Of a stretch of 64,000 bases of DNA, positions 15,054 through 23,245 are shown one piece after another. Within the stretch, counting starts at the first letter, position 1; each line of letters opens with the position of its first letter. The position numbers were made by a program, and so were the translations under genes. The stretch comes from Fibrobacter sp. UWB10 (lineage in GTDB: Bacteria; Fibrobacterota; Fibrobacteria; Fibrobacterales; Fibrobacteraceae). Under the pieces are notes generated by a model. That model was not told the DNA's origin, ran no database searches, and worked only from the letters and a program-made list of their open reading frames with translations. The DNA lies in NCBI RefSeq assembly GCF_900182935.1, contig NZ_FXUE01000002.1, positions 434,001 through 498,000 of the forward strand, in the 5' to 3' direction.

Positions 15054-15944
15054 ATGAGACCTTTCAGATTTTTACCTAAAGTTTTGCGAGTGTTGCTGAT
15101 TAGCAATGCCGTTGTTTTTGGATTGGCCTTTATCGGAGGCTTGCTTGGTTTGCAATTGAACTTGCCCGGTGTTGGTGCTGGTAGCATTCGTGAATACGTG
15201 GCCTACTTTGGCGCCTTCTGGCCGTTTGCGCCGGAACAGGCTTGGCGTTTTGTGACCTACATGTTCGTGCATGTGGACTTTATGCATTTCTTGTTCAACA
15301 TGCTCATGCTCTGGATGTTCGGTAGCGAAGTTGCCGACATGATGGGCACCAAGCATTTTACCGGAATGTATTTCTTCTGCGGAATTTTTGCTGCGGTGTT
15401 TAGCCTGGCTATGTATTGGCTCGGTATGACGAACGCCCCGATTATCGGAGCGTCGGGTGCCTTGATGGGAATCTTTGTGGCGTACTACAAGTTCTTCCCG
15501 AATCGTATGCTCTTGATGTTCTTCTTTTTCCCGATGCGAATCAAGTATGCCATGTGGTTCATGGTCGCGGTCGATGTGTTTATGGCGCATTCGAGTGATG
15601 GCATTGCGCACTTTGCCCACTTGGGTGGTGTCGTAGGCGGATTCCTTTACATGTACTTTTATGAACGCGGCTTCGGTAACCTCGGCAAGGCGTTCGCAAA
15701 AATGCATGGCCCGAAGTTTACGGTGCATCCGGGTGGCCGCGCCGAAAGCGAATCTCGTAAGGAATCGAGTAGAGAACCGGACGATGCTATTGAAGGCGAA
15801 GTTTTTTATGTAGACGAAAACAAGCGAATGGATGAAATCCTTGCTAAAGTCAACCGCGAGGGAATCAATTCGCTGAACGAAACCGAACGTCAATTTTTAC
15901 TTAAGGCGAGCGAAAAGTTGCGCCGCCGCAGAGGAGGCTTCTAA
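15054..15944 (+). CDS. Rhomboid-family intramembrane serine protease
   Basis: A 296-residue polytopic protease with six predicted membrane segments (residues about 8-190). Rhomboid hallmarks are present: HVDFMHFLFNMLMLWMFG after the first segments, the catalytic serine in IIGASGALMGIF, and the catalytic histidine in IAHFAHLGGVVGG. The C-terminal 90 residues are a polar cytoplasmic tail with a small domain (RMDEILAKVNREGINSLNE) often found in Bacteroidota/Fibrobacterota rhomboids. Substrates are unknown. Its TAA overlaps the next ATG by one base (TAATG), indicating coupling to the kinase gene. Confidence 0.92.
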   Translation: MRPFRFLPKVLRVLLISNAVVFGLAFIGGLLGLQLNLPGVGAGSIREYVAYFGAFWPFAPEQAWRFVTYMFVHVDFMHFLFNMLMLWMFGSEVADMMGTKHFTGMYFFCGIFAAVFSLAMYWLGMTNAPIIGASGALMGIFVAYYKFFPNRMLLMFFFFPMRIKYAMWFMVAVDVFMAHSSDGIAHFAHLGGVVGGFLYMYFYERGFGNLGKAFAKMHGPKFTVHPGGRAESESRKESSREPDDAIEGEVFYVDENKRMDEILAKVNREGINSLNETERQFLLKASEKLRRRRGGF

Positions 15945-16906
15945 TGAAGAAAGTTTTAGGTATGGGCGCTGCCCTTGTTGATATTTTGGCCAACGTAGAT
16001 GACGCTTGGATTGCAGCACAGGGTGTGCAGAAGGGCGGCATGAACATGGTCGACTGGCCGCAGATGGAAAAGTTCCTGGGCTCGCTCAAGAACCCGCTTC
16101 GCGTGCCGGGTGGTTCTACCTGCAATACCATGGTCGGACTTTCTCGCCTGGGTGGCAAGGCTGCCTTTATTTCGAAGGTCGGAAACGATGAACTGGGCAA
16201 CATTTTCAAGAAGCACTTGCAGGACAACGGTGTTGAATCCAAGGTCGGTCTTTCGGATGCTGCTACCGGTTGCGTTTTCTCTGCGGTGACGCCCGATGCC
16301 CAGCGTTCTATGTGGACTTACCTCGGCGCTTCTGATTTTCTTGCTAGCGAAGACTTTGAACCCGCCCTTTACGATGGCGTGGGCCTGTTGTATGCCGAAG
16401 GCTATCGTGCATTCAATGCGGATTGCTTTAAAAAGTCGTTCACCTTGGCCCGCAGCCTGGGTGTAGAAACCGCTCTCGATTTTAGCAGCTTTGGCGTGGT
16501 TGACGCTTGCCGCAAACTGTTTGACGAACTCTTTGCCGAAAAAATGATTGACATCATTATCGCAAACGAAGACGAAGCTTTCGCCTATGCTGGCGTTAAG
16601 GAAGAAGCCGCCCTCGAAGTTCTTGCTAAGAAGGCGAAGGTCGCTGTCGTGAAAATCGGCAAGCGTGGTGCCCTGATTGCCAAGGACGGCAAGGTGACTC
16701 GCGTTCAGGCAGGTGCTGCCAAGGCTATCGATACAACCGGTGCAGGCGACTTGTGGGCATCGGGATTCCTTTTCGGCTATATGAACGGCTGGGATATGGA
16801 AAAATCGGGCAATTTGGGCAGTGTTGTCTCGAATGAAGTGGTCCAGGTGATGGGCGCCCAGATTCCGGAAGACGGCTGGAAGCGAATTTTAGCCACGCTT
16901 TCGTAA
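15944..16906 (+). CDS. PfkB-family sugar/nucleoside kinase (adenosine-kinase-like)
   Basis: A 320-residue ribokinase-fold kinase. The PfkB N-terminal signature is GGSTCNTMVGLSRLGGKAAF with GNDELGNIF. The C-terminal signature AIDTTGAGDLWASGFLFGY holds the anion hole and catalytic aspartate. The start MKKVLGMGAALVDILANVDD is typical of the adenosine kinase branch, but substrate cannot be settled by eye; fructose or ribose kinases share these motifs. It is translationally coupled to the rhomboid gene. Confidence 0.88.
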   Translation: MKKVLGMGAALVDILANVDDAWIAAQGVQKGGMNMVDWPQMEKFLGSLKNPLRVPGGSTCNTMVGLSRLGGKAAFISKVGNDELGNIFKKHLQDNGVESKVGLSDAATGCVFSAVTPDAQRSMWTYLGASDFLASEDFEPALYDGVGLLYAEGYRAFNADCFKKSFTLARSLGVETALDFSSFGVVDACRKLFDELFAEKMIDIIIANEDEAFAYAGVKEEAALEVLAKKAKVAVVKIGKRGALIAKDGKVTRVQAGAAKAIDTTGAGDLWASGFLFGYMNGWDMEKSGNLGSVVSNEVVQVMGAQIPEDGWKRILATLS

Positions 16907-16915
16907 ATTTTTATA

Positions 16916-16923
16916 TATATTTA
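16916..16923 (+). promoter_or_regulatory. TATATTTA -7-like box upstream of the 16942 gene
   Basis: TATATTTA occurs 18 nt before the ATG at 16942, with an AAGGAG ribosome site between. This is a promoter-like box with a short leader rather than a leaderless arrangement. Confidence 0.4.
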
Positions 16924-16941
16924 AGGGGTAAGGAGAATAGT

Positions 16942-18012
16942 ATGTTTAAAAAAATCTGCTTGATCGGCTTTATTGCCGCTGCACTCTCTTTTGCCCAAGA
17001 AGAGACCGAAACCTACATTCGCAATATCTGCGATACGTTGCCCAATTCTGCAACACCGTTGGTTGAACTCAAAATGGCCTATGTGGATGTAGGCCAGTGG
17101 TATGGTTCGAAGGATCTTTCCAAGAAGGATTCTTCGTCCGTTAAGCGTTATAAGAGTTACGAATCAATCAAACCATTCCGAGACAAAAAAATCTCGCTTT
17201 CTTTGCCTTATTCAATAACGGCATCTTGTGCAGAAACACAGTATAATCTGTACAAGATTGCACAGTGGAATGAGTCGAGTTTGTCTTGGGACTTGAATGC
17301 GGATAACGATGACTATGCGACCTATATCATGGATGTGAACATGGTTGAATTCCCTGGTTACAATGCATCGAATTCGTACAATATCTTGGCTTTCAGAAAG
17401 GGCTCGCTCCCTCAAGATGGGTCTTATAAGGCAGAAGATCTGATGGTGTCAAGGACTTTCGAGTTCCAATTTGACTGGTGGTATACGTATACAGCTTATA
17501 CGGTTGTATCTACTACGTCTATAAAATGGAAAATGACTGCATCTTATGGGCTGGATTCTCTCTCGTCTTTGACTAACGCGCTCAAAAGTCTAGATATTCC
17601 GGATTCTATTTCAAAAATCCAGATTCATCAATTCCATGTGGTCTTGACGGATCCGAATAAGAAAGAGGTTGCCTCGTCTTCTTCTGTGGCGTCGTCTTCG
17701 AGCGAAGCCGCATCGTCTAGCAGCGTGGCATCTTCGTCGAGTGAAACAGCTTCCTCTAGTAGCGTAGCATCGTCTTCGTCGGTAGAACAGTCCTCTAGCA
17801 GCGAAGCTTCTAGTTCGTCTGTGGAAGAATCGAGTTCTTCTCAGGGAACGACTGCGATTGGCCGCTTGGTGAGCTCGCCGCGTGCATTCAAGGCTCGCGA
17901 AATTCGCAGACTTGACGGTTCCAAAATCAAGGCTGGCGAAGCTCTTGTGCCAGGCGTGTATTACGTGAAGGGTGTGGACGGTCGTTGGAAAAAGCAAGTC
18001 GAATTGCCGTAA
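16942..18012 (+). CDS. Secreted protein with poly-serine linker and basic C-terminal tail
   Basis: A 356-residue exported protein of unknown function. Signal peptide residues 1-18 (KICLIGFIAAALSFA). The N-terminal domain (about 20-235) is not recognised; it contains LSLPYSITASCAETQYN and several Trp/Tyr-rich strands. Residues about 240-295 are a low-complexity linker of alternating SSSS and VA/EA/ET units, a Fibrobacter trademark on surface proteins. The last 45 residues (REIRRLDGSKI ... GVYYVKGVDGRWKKQVELP) resemble the tail of the esterase at 803-2383 and may serve export or anchoring. A good AAGGAG site precedes ATG 16942. Confidence 0.75.
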   Translation: MFKKICLIGFIAAALSFAQEETETYIRNICDTLPNSATPLVELKMAYVDVGQWYGSKDLSKKDSSSVKRYKSYESIKPFRDKKISLSLPYSITASCAETQYNLYKIAQWNESSLSWDLNADNDDYATYIMDVNMVEFPGYNASNSYNILAFRKGSLPQDGSYKAEDLMVSRTFEFQFDWWYTYTAYTVVSTTSIKWKMTASYGLDSLSSLTNALKSLDIPDSISKIQIHQFHVVLTDPNKKEVASSSSVASSSSEAASSSSVASSSSETASSSSVASSSSVEQSSSSEASSSSVEESSSSQGTTAIGRLVSSPRAFKAREIRRLDGSKIKAGEALVPGVYYVKGVDGRWKKQVELP

Positions 18013-18040
18013 GATTTTAATCACCTAAAATTCTTTTACA

Positions 18041-18081
18041 GCGAGTCCCCGGCTATTTTAACCGGGGATTCGCCTTTTTTT
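18041..18081 (+). terminator. Strong rho-independent terminator
   Basis: A 12-bp stem (GCGAGTCCCCGG with CCGGGGATTCGC, one G-U pair) and CTTTTTTT follow the secreted-protein gene. The next promoter box begins two bases after it. Confidence 0.9.
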
Positions 18082-18082
18082 G

Positions 18083-18090
18083 TATATTTG
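18083..18090 (+). promoter_or_regulatory. -7-type box TATATTTG, 4 nt before the 18095 gene
   Basis: TATATTTG is followed by AACC and ATG 18095. The upstream bases are a terminator T-tract, so there is no room for a longer leader or a Shine-Dalgarno sequence. Confidence 0.6.
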
Positions 18091-18094
18091 AACC

Positions 18095-18493
18095 ATGATG
18101 TGTTTGATTAGAATTCTCGCGATATCTCTTGCGCTTTGCAGTTCCATTGCCTTGGCTCAAGAATCGTCTGCAGAAGCGGAACTCAAACAGGAACTTGCCG
18201 TACGCGATAGCGTGATGCAGGTGCAGGGTGACGCTTGTACGCTCGAAAAAGATTCCCTGCGCTCCGTGATTGAAACGGAAAAAGCGAAAAGTGAAAATTG
18301 GGAAAAGAGTTACAATACCGTTAAAAAGGATAATGAAACTTGCGCCCAAATGTTAAGCACATCTATCGGAGTGAACGAAAAAAAGAAAGAAAAAGAAGAC
18401 AATGACCGCAGGGCTGCAGCCATGGCTACGTCGTCTTCGTTCTTGGGTGGTGTGGGTATCGGCCTATTGATTATGTGGCTGATCATGAAGTAA
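18095..18493 (+). CDS. Small hypothetical membrane protein with coiled coil
   Basis: A 132-residue protein of unknown function. Residues 1-22 form a signal peptide or first membrane segment ending SSIALA. A charged helical stretch follows (about 25-100, rich in Glu/Lys, with paired cysteines at DACTLEK and ETCAQML) that should form a coiled coil. A C-terminal glycine-rich membrane segment (FLGGVGIGLLIMWLIM) ends the protein. The gene is expressed from its own promoter-like box after a strong terminator and is followed 22 bases later by the beta-propeller gene. Confidence 0.7.
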   Translation: MMCLIRILAISLALCSSIALAQESSAEAELKQELAVRDSVMQVQGDACTLEKDSLRSVIETEKAKSENWEKSYNTVKKDNETCAQMLSTSIGVNEKKKEKEDNDRRAAAMATSSSFLGGVGIGLLIMWLIMK

Positions 18494-18515
18494 TTGGACT
18501 CGTATCGAGGAGTAA

Positions 18516-20066
18516 ATGAATAAAGTTCTTTTGAGTGCAAGCCTGCTTTTGTGCGCAGGCTTTTGTTTTGCAAAAAATGCGGTGCCTGCAGGGCCTTTCC
18601 AGTGGGGGCATACACTTGCTCCGCTTACGACAATTAAAATGGCTACGGCCGAAATTTCGGCGTATATGCCTGCCAAGAAAAAACTGTTTGTTGTGGGCGA
18701 TGCTAATATTGTCGAAGTAGTAGACTTGAGCAATCCAAGCGAAGCTAAAAAGATTTCTGAAGTAGAGATTCCGGGAAATGCTTCTAGCGTGACAGTCCAT
18801 GGTGACTTGGTCGCGGTGAGCATGCTTGAAATAGAGGAATGGCGCGACGGACAGGTGCAGGTGATGCGCTATGCCGACAGCTTGGAAGTGCTTGGTGTAT
18901 ACAAGGTTTGTAGCCAGCCAGATATGATTAAGTTTACGCCCGATGGCAAGAACTTGCTGGTGGCTTGCGAAGGTTCGCCTAGTCAGGATTTTGCGGTAGA
19001 CCCCGAAGGTGGTATTGCGTTCTTGTCGGTTGCTAAGGCAAATGCTGAATCGTGGAAAAATGCAGAATTGTCGATTTTGGGCTTTGATAAGCTCGATACG
19101 AATGCGCTTAAGAAGTCGGGTGTTCGCGCTCCCGGAAATCAGGGCTTTTTAAAGTCGTTGGAACCGGAATACATTACCGTGTCCGATGATTCCAAATTGG
19201 CATGGGTGAGCCTGCAAGAAAATAACGCCATGGCAATCATTGATGTGCCGGCAAAGAAAATCAAGAAGGTGTTTTCGCTGGGCTTTGTGGACCATTCCAG
19301 AAATGGTTTTGCAATTGATGCCGTGAGCGATGGAAAGATTGATATCAAGAATTACTACCCGCTGCGTGGCTTGCGCCAGCCCGATGGCATTGCCGCTTTT
19401 ATGGCGGGGGATAGGCACTTTGTGATGACCGCGAACGAAGGCGCTCCTGTAAACGATTACAAGGTTTGGACCGATGTAACGACGGTGCCGGAACTTGTGG
19501 CGCAAGGCCGTTTGGATGAAAGCGTGTTTACGGAAAAGATGACTACGGATTTGAAAGATCTTTCGGTCAGTTCGCTGGAACGCTGCGATGAGGGCAAGTA
19601 CCGTACCCACAACGGCAAGTGTCCTTACGCTTATACATTCGGTTCTCGCTCCGTGAGCATTTTTGATGGCGAAACGGGTAAATTGCTCTGGGATTCTGGC
19701 GAAATGTTCGAACGTGTTTTGGCTAAGATTGCGCCGGAATACTTCAACTGGAATTCCAAGAAAGGCAAGGCGAAAATGGACAAGCGCAGCAGCGATAAAG
19801 GCTGCGAACCCGAAAACGTGACCGTGGGCGAGGTCGGTAGACGTCGCTATGCTTTTGCGGGCTTGGAACGTACGAGCGGTGTTGCGGTGTTCGATATTAC
19901 GGACCCGGAAGCCCCGAAACTGGTGGATTACTACTTGGATCCGCTAGACCGCGGCCCCGAGGGAATCCTTTTCATTCCGGCTGACAAGAGCCCGATTGCA
20001 GGCCAGGCATTACTCGTTGTCGGCTATGAATACAGCAAGACCCTGACGATTTATACGATTAAATAA
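18516..20066 (+). CDS. Secreted beta-propeller protein of the choice-of-anchor-I type
   Basis: A 516-residue exported protein, signal peptide 1-19 (LLSASLLLCAGFCFA). The body reads as a YVTN-like propeller: ANIVEVVDLSNPSEAKKIS, HGDLVAVSM, DMIKFTPDGKNLLVACEG, NNAMAIIDVPAKKI, HFVMTANEGAP and AFAGLERTSGVAVFDITDP. This order, including the conserved PDGIAAF and SRSVSIFDGETG motifs, matches the choice-of-anchor-I family, whose catalytic role is not settled. GAGGAG precedes the ATG. Its last 8 bases overlap the end of hrpB, which runs the opposite way. Confidence 0.82.
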   Translation: MNKVLLSASLLLCAGFCFAKNAVPAGPFQWGHTLAPLTTIKMATAEISAYMPAKKKLFVVGDANIVEVVDLSNPSEAKKISEVEIPGNASSVTVHGDLVAVSMLEIEEWRDGQVQVMRYADSLEVLGVYKVCSQPDMIKFTPDGKNLLVACEGSPSQDFAVDPEGGIAFLSVAKANAESWKNAELSILGFDKLDTNALKKSGVRAPGNQGFLKSLEPEYITVSDDSKLAWVSLQENNAMAIIDVPAKKIKKVFSLGFVDHSRNGFAIDAVSDGKIDIKNYYPLRGLRQPDGIAAFMAGDRHFVMTANEGAPVNDYKVWTDVTTVPELVAQGRLDESVFTEKMTTDLKDLSVSSLERCDEGKYRTHNGKCPYAYTFGSRSVSIFDGETGKLLWDSGEMFERVLAKIAPEYFNWNSKKGKAKMDKRSSDKGCEPENVTVGEVGRRRYAFAGLERTSGVAVFDITDPEAPKLVDYYLDPLDRGPEGILFIPADKSPIAGQALLVVGYEYSKTLTIYTIK

Positions 20067-22617
20067 CGGATTCGGGCCAGGGGTGCTTGGGATAGCGGCC
20101 GCGCAATTCCTTGCGCACCTCGGCGTAGGTGTTCTGCCAGAATCCGGTTAAGTCCCAAGTTTTTTGAATTGTGCGGAAGTTCGGTGCGAGAATGTCGTAC
20201 CGGACTTTTAATTTGCCGTCGGCAATCTTGTGCTCGCCGCGGAGTTGCATCAAGTCTTCAATTCGGGCCGAGATTTCGACGAGAACGCCTTCGATGCTTT
20301 GCACGGATTTTCCGTCATCGCTGACGGCGACTTCTTGGTAGCTGTAGCGAGCGCGCTTGCCGTTCGGGAGCATGTAATGGTCGGGGAATGTCTTGCCCAG
20401 CCACTGCAACATGGACTTGCCGAAATAATCTTCGACGATACTGCGGTAACGGTCTTCGTTAATGTCACGGAGCAGGAACTTGCCGTTTGCGAATTCATCG
20501 AAGATAAGTTCCATGTCTTCTTCGTTGAATTCGGGGAGGCCGTATTCGGGGTAGAGTTTGGCGGCAAGGCGCATTTTGATGAGTTGCGTCTGAACGGCTT
20601 CGGTCAGAAATTTGCCGCTCCAGTTTTCTTTCTCGATTTTTTCGCGCCAGGCGTCGACGGTGAGCTTCTTGAGTTCTTCGAGAACCTTGGGTGATGCATC
20701 TTGCGTGAGAATTTCTTTGCGGGAAAGTTCGGTGGTGGAACCGTCGGCGTTTTCAGATTCGCTGATTTCGACTCCGATGAATCTTTCTTGTCCGCTGCGC
20801 CACAAGAGCTCGTAGCGGGTCTTGGCGTTGCTGCCGCCGAGCATGTCTTGCGAAATGGGCGCGTAAAGGTTGACCTTGAGTTCGGACTTGGTGGTGCCGG
20901 TACGGAGCATGCTGAGTGCGAGAATCGCGTAAGGCGGTTCTGTAACTTGCAGGCGAATCACATTCTGGTTGGCGAGTTTGTAGGCGTTTCCGCTTGGAGT
21001 CGCGAGCCTGTCCGGGAAAGCTTTTAAGAGGCTGCGAACAGTGTCATCCTGAGCGGAGCAACGTTGTTGCGCAGTCGAAGGATCTTGCTTTAATCCGTCG
21101 CGGTAGTCGCGCAACTGCCGGAGTGTGAACGAAACTTCTCGCGGAACATCCCTGTTCTTGGACAAAGTATCGCTTGCGAGAGTCAGAATGTCGTAGGCGA
21201 CTTTTGCTTTCTGTAAGAACTCTGTGCCGGAGTGAATCCAGGCGAGCGCGGCGAGGAGCAAGTCGGGTAGGTCCGCTTTGCTTTGGGCCGACGCGAGGAG
21301 CAGCGCGAGCGGAATACTAGAAACGGGCGTGCGGATTGCTTTGAGCCCGAGTGCGGTGATGGCTCCGTCTTGGAGCATCCCGAATTTTTCGAGGAGTGCC
21401 GTCGCCGTCTTTTCGCGTGCTTCCGGAATCGCAGTCGGAAGTACTATTCCTTCTGTCATCCCGGACTCGTTCCGGGATCTCCTTTCCCCGCCGAGAGTCT
21501 CTAATGCCGCCTTCTGCAATAGCAATTCCGAGGGCTCGATTTGCAGGACTTCGGGCACGATTCCTTGGGGCATGCGCTTTTCGGATTCTTCGCTCCACAG
21601 GCGAATGGCGCATCCGTTCTGCGTACGACCGCTACGGCCCGAACGCTGAATTGCGTTCTGCATCGAAATCGGAAGTGTGCGCAGAACATTCACCTTTTCG
21701 CTGTCATCATACAAACTCACGCGTTCAATGCCGCTGTCGACAACGCCTGTTACATTCGGAACAGTGATAGATGTTTCTGCAATGTTTGTGGTGAAAATGA
21801 CGCGCGGGCGTTCAGTGACTTCAAAAATGCGGTCTTGCGTTTCGCGGTCCTGTCCGCCGTAGAGCTCCAGAAATTCGGCGCAGTTCTGCCCGAGGGCTTC
21901 GGCGGCGGCGGTGTGGCAGCGGGCGATTTCGGCTTTGCCCGGTAAGAATACCAGCGTGGTCTGCCAGATGTTGTTGCGGTAGAGTGTGCGGAGCGCCCGC
22001 ACCACTTCGGCGTCAAGTCCAACGCCCGAAACAAGCGATGTCCCCGTGGCCGGAGTCTGGTTGATAATCTGGACGGGGTAGAGCGGGTGGCCGAGGCTCA
22101 GGCACTTGACGCCGAGAACCGTTTCGAGTTCGGAACGGTTCAACGCCGCCGACATCACTGCTATACGTGGCCACTCTCGTCCCTCGTCTTTTGTCTCTCG
22201 TCTAAGAAAATACGCGAACAGCAAGTCCATGTCAGCCTTGCGTTCGTGGTATTCGTCAAAGACAATCCATTCGGCGTCCAGCTTGCCGTGTAGCAACTCT
22301 TGCAGAAAGTTACCGTAGGTCTGAAAGAGTATGCGCGTGTCTGCGCTCTTGCAACTGTCTTGCCTGAACTGGTAGCCGACGGTCTTGCCGCAGCTTTCTC
22401 CGTGGAGTTTTGCCGAGAACTGCGCCAGCGCGAGTGCTGCAATACGGCGTGGCTGCAATACGACCACGCGGCCTTTGCAATGCTTGCTTAAAAAGTAGGG
22501 GATAAATAGCGACTTGCCCGAGCCGGTCGGCGCTTCAATCAATAAATTGCGAGAAGCCGCTATCGCGGCTTCCAGTTTGCCTTCTTCTTCGGCGAGTGCT
22601 AAATCTTTGTAATTCAC
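20059..22617 (-). CDS. hrpB: HrpB-type DEAH-box ATP-dependent helicase
   Basis: An 852-residue superfamily 2 helicase starting at GTG 22617. Motifs: Walker A IEAPTGSGKSLFIPYFL, VVLQPRRIAALALA (Ia), FDEYHERKADMD (motif II, DEYH), AVMSAALN (III), IFTTNIAETSITVP (V), QRSGRSGRTQNG (VI). The long C-terminal half is HrpB-like and ends with MLPNGKRARYSYQE. Three stretches look like intergenic repeat sequence read in frame (encoded by 21043-21084, 21455-21482 and 22174-22213). They give odd low-similarity segments such as QDPSTAQQRCSAQDDT and RRSRNESGMTEG. The reading frame stays open, so the gene is probably functional. The in vivo role of HrpB is poorly known. Confidence 0.9.
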   Translation of the reverse strand: MNYKDLALAEEEGKLEAAIAASRNLLIEAPTGSGKSLFIPYFLSKHCKGRVVVLQPRRIAALALAQFSAKLHGESCGKTVGYQFRQDSCKSADTRILFQTYGNFLQELLHGKLDAEWIVFDEYHERKADMDLLFAYFLRRETKDEGREWPRIAVMSAALNRSELETVLGVKCLSLGHPLYPVQIINQTPATGTSLVSGVGLDAEVVRALRTLYRNNIWQTTLVFLPGKAEIARCHTAAAEALGQNCAEFLELYGGQDRETQDRIFEVTERPRVIFTTNIAETSITVPNVTGVVDSGIERVSLYDDSEKVNVLRTLPISMQNAIQRSGRSGRTQNGCAIRLWSEESEKRMPQGIVPEVLQIEPSELLLQKAALETLGGERRSRNESGMTEGIVLPTAIPEAREKTATALLEKFGMLQDGAITALGLKAIRTPVSSIPLALLLASAQSKADLPDLLLAALAWIHSGTEFLQKAKVAYDILTLASDTLSKNRDVPREVSFTLRQLRDYRDGLKQDPSTAQQRCSAQDDTVRSLLKAFPDRLATPSGNAYKLANQNVIRLQVTEPPYAILALSMLRTGTTKSELKVNLYAPISQDMLGGSNAKTRYELLWRSGQERFIGVEISESENADGSTTELSRKEILTQDASPKVLEELKKLTVDAWREKIEKENWSGKFLTEAVQTQLIKMRLAAKLYPEYGLPEFNEEDMELIFDEFANGKFLLRDINEDRYRSIVEDYFGKSMLQWLGKTFPDHYMLPNGKRARYSYQEVAVSDDGKSVQSIEGVLVEISARIEDLMQLRGEHKIADGKLKVRYDILAPNFRTIQKTWDLTGFWQNTYAEVRKELRGRYPKHPWPESVI
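21043..21084. repeat. Dispersed repeat copy inside hrpB
   Basis: GTCATCCTGAGCG, an 18-nt centre holding a GCAACGTTGTTGC palindrome, then GTCGAAGGATC. The flanks are identical to the intergenic copy at 14986-15021. It is 42 nt, a multiple of three, and translates without a stop on the minus strand. Confidence 0.75.
21455..21482. repeat. GTCATCCCGGA palindrome inside hrpB
   Basis: ATCCCGGA pairs perfectly with TCCGGGAT around CTCGT, framed by GTC and CTCC. It looks like a dispersed intergenic palindrome but is read through as part of the helicase. Confidence 0.7.
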
Positions 22618-22644
22618 TAAAGTCTATTGATTAAAGATCAATAA

Positions 22645-23109
22645 CTAGCGCGGGAACTTCAGCTTTTCGCCGGTGGCAACGTCGTTGTAAGGCTTCTTGC
22701 CTTCGTGGAACTTCTGGTTGATTACCAGGTTGTCGATACGGCGACGCAGGCCCTGTTCGGTCTTGCAGAAGAAGTAGGCGACCTTGTTGGTGCCGGGCAC
22801 CAGGAACATGGCGAGCTTGTACTTCTGAGACACAGCGCGGCGGAAGAACTTGAGGTCTTCTTTCTTGGGCACCACGAGGTGAGAACCTTCCTTGACTTCG
22901 CAAATCATATCGGCATCGGCCAGCAGGGCGCGAGACTTCTGCTTGAGAGCGGCAAAGTTGGGTTCGGTGTTCTTCTTGATTGTTTCAAGACTGAATGCAC
23001 CACCGCCTTCTTTGAGGGCTTTGCGGACACCGCGGAATGCGAAAACACCCAATACGATGACAAATAAGGCAATAAGGAATGGCCAGTAGTTGGCGAGAAA
23101 ATCTAACAT
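22645..23109 (-). CDS. Hypothetical membrane-anchored protein
   Basis: A 154-residue protein with one N-terminal membrane segment (about 8-26, YWPFLIALFVIVLGVFAFRG) and a basic cytoplasmic domain. Notable stretches are GSHLVVPKKEDLKFFRRAVS, KLAMFLVPGTNKVAYFFCKT and GLRRRIDNLVINQKFHEGKK. ATG 23109 is chosen because GAGG lies 5 nt upstream; ten codons upstream are probably leader. I do not recognise the family. It lies 27 bases from the hrpB start on the same strand and could be cotranscribed with it. Confidence 0.7.
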   Translation of the reverse strand: MLDFLANYWPFLIALFVIVLGVFAFRGVRKALKEGGGAFSLETIKKNTEPNFAALKQKSRALLADADMICEVKEGSHLVVPKKEDLKFFRRAVSQKYKLAMFLVPGTNKVAYFFCKTEQGLRRRIDNLVINQKFHEGKKPYNDVATGEKLKFPR

Positions 23110-23140
23110 AAAAACCTCAGGGGGATCTGTTTTACGCACG

Positions 23141-23148
23141 CAAATATA
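23141..23148 (-). promoter_or_regulatory. -7-type box TATATTTG for the 23109 gene
   Basis: A minus-strand TATATTTG lies 31 nt before ATG 23109, with the GAGG ribosome site in between. This is a conventional leadered arrangement using the same box. Confidence 0.45.
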
Positions 23149-23232
23149 GAAAAAAGCTGAGTGGACTGTAGGAAGTAGACAGTAAACAGTAGGACGAAGT
23201 CCGTTGGTGATTAGGAAATATCAAGCTTTTTC

Positions 23233-23240
23233 TATATTCA
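23233..23240 (+). promoter_or_regulatory. TATATTCA -7-like box, 5 nt before GTG 23246
   Basis: TATATTCA is followed by TAATT and a GTG that begins a perfect signal peptide. This decides the start of the barrel gene against an upstream in-frame GTG at 23204. Confidence 0.45.
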
Positions 23241-23245
23241 TAATT

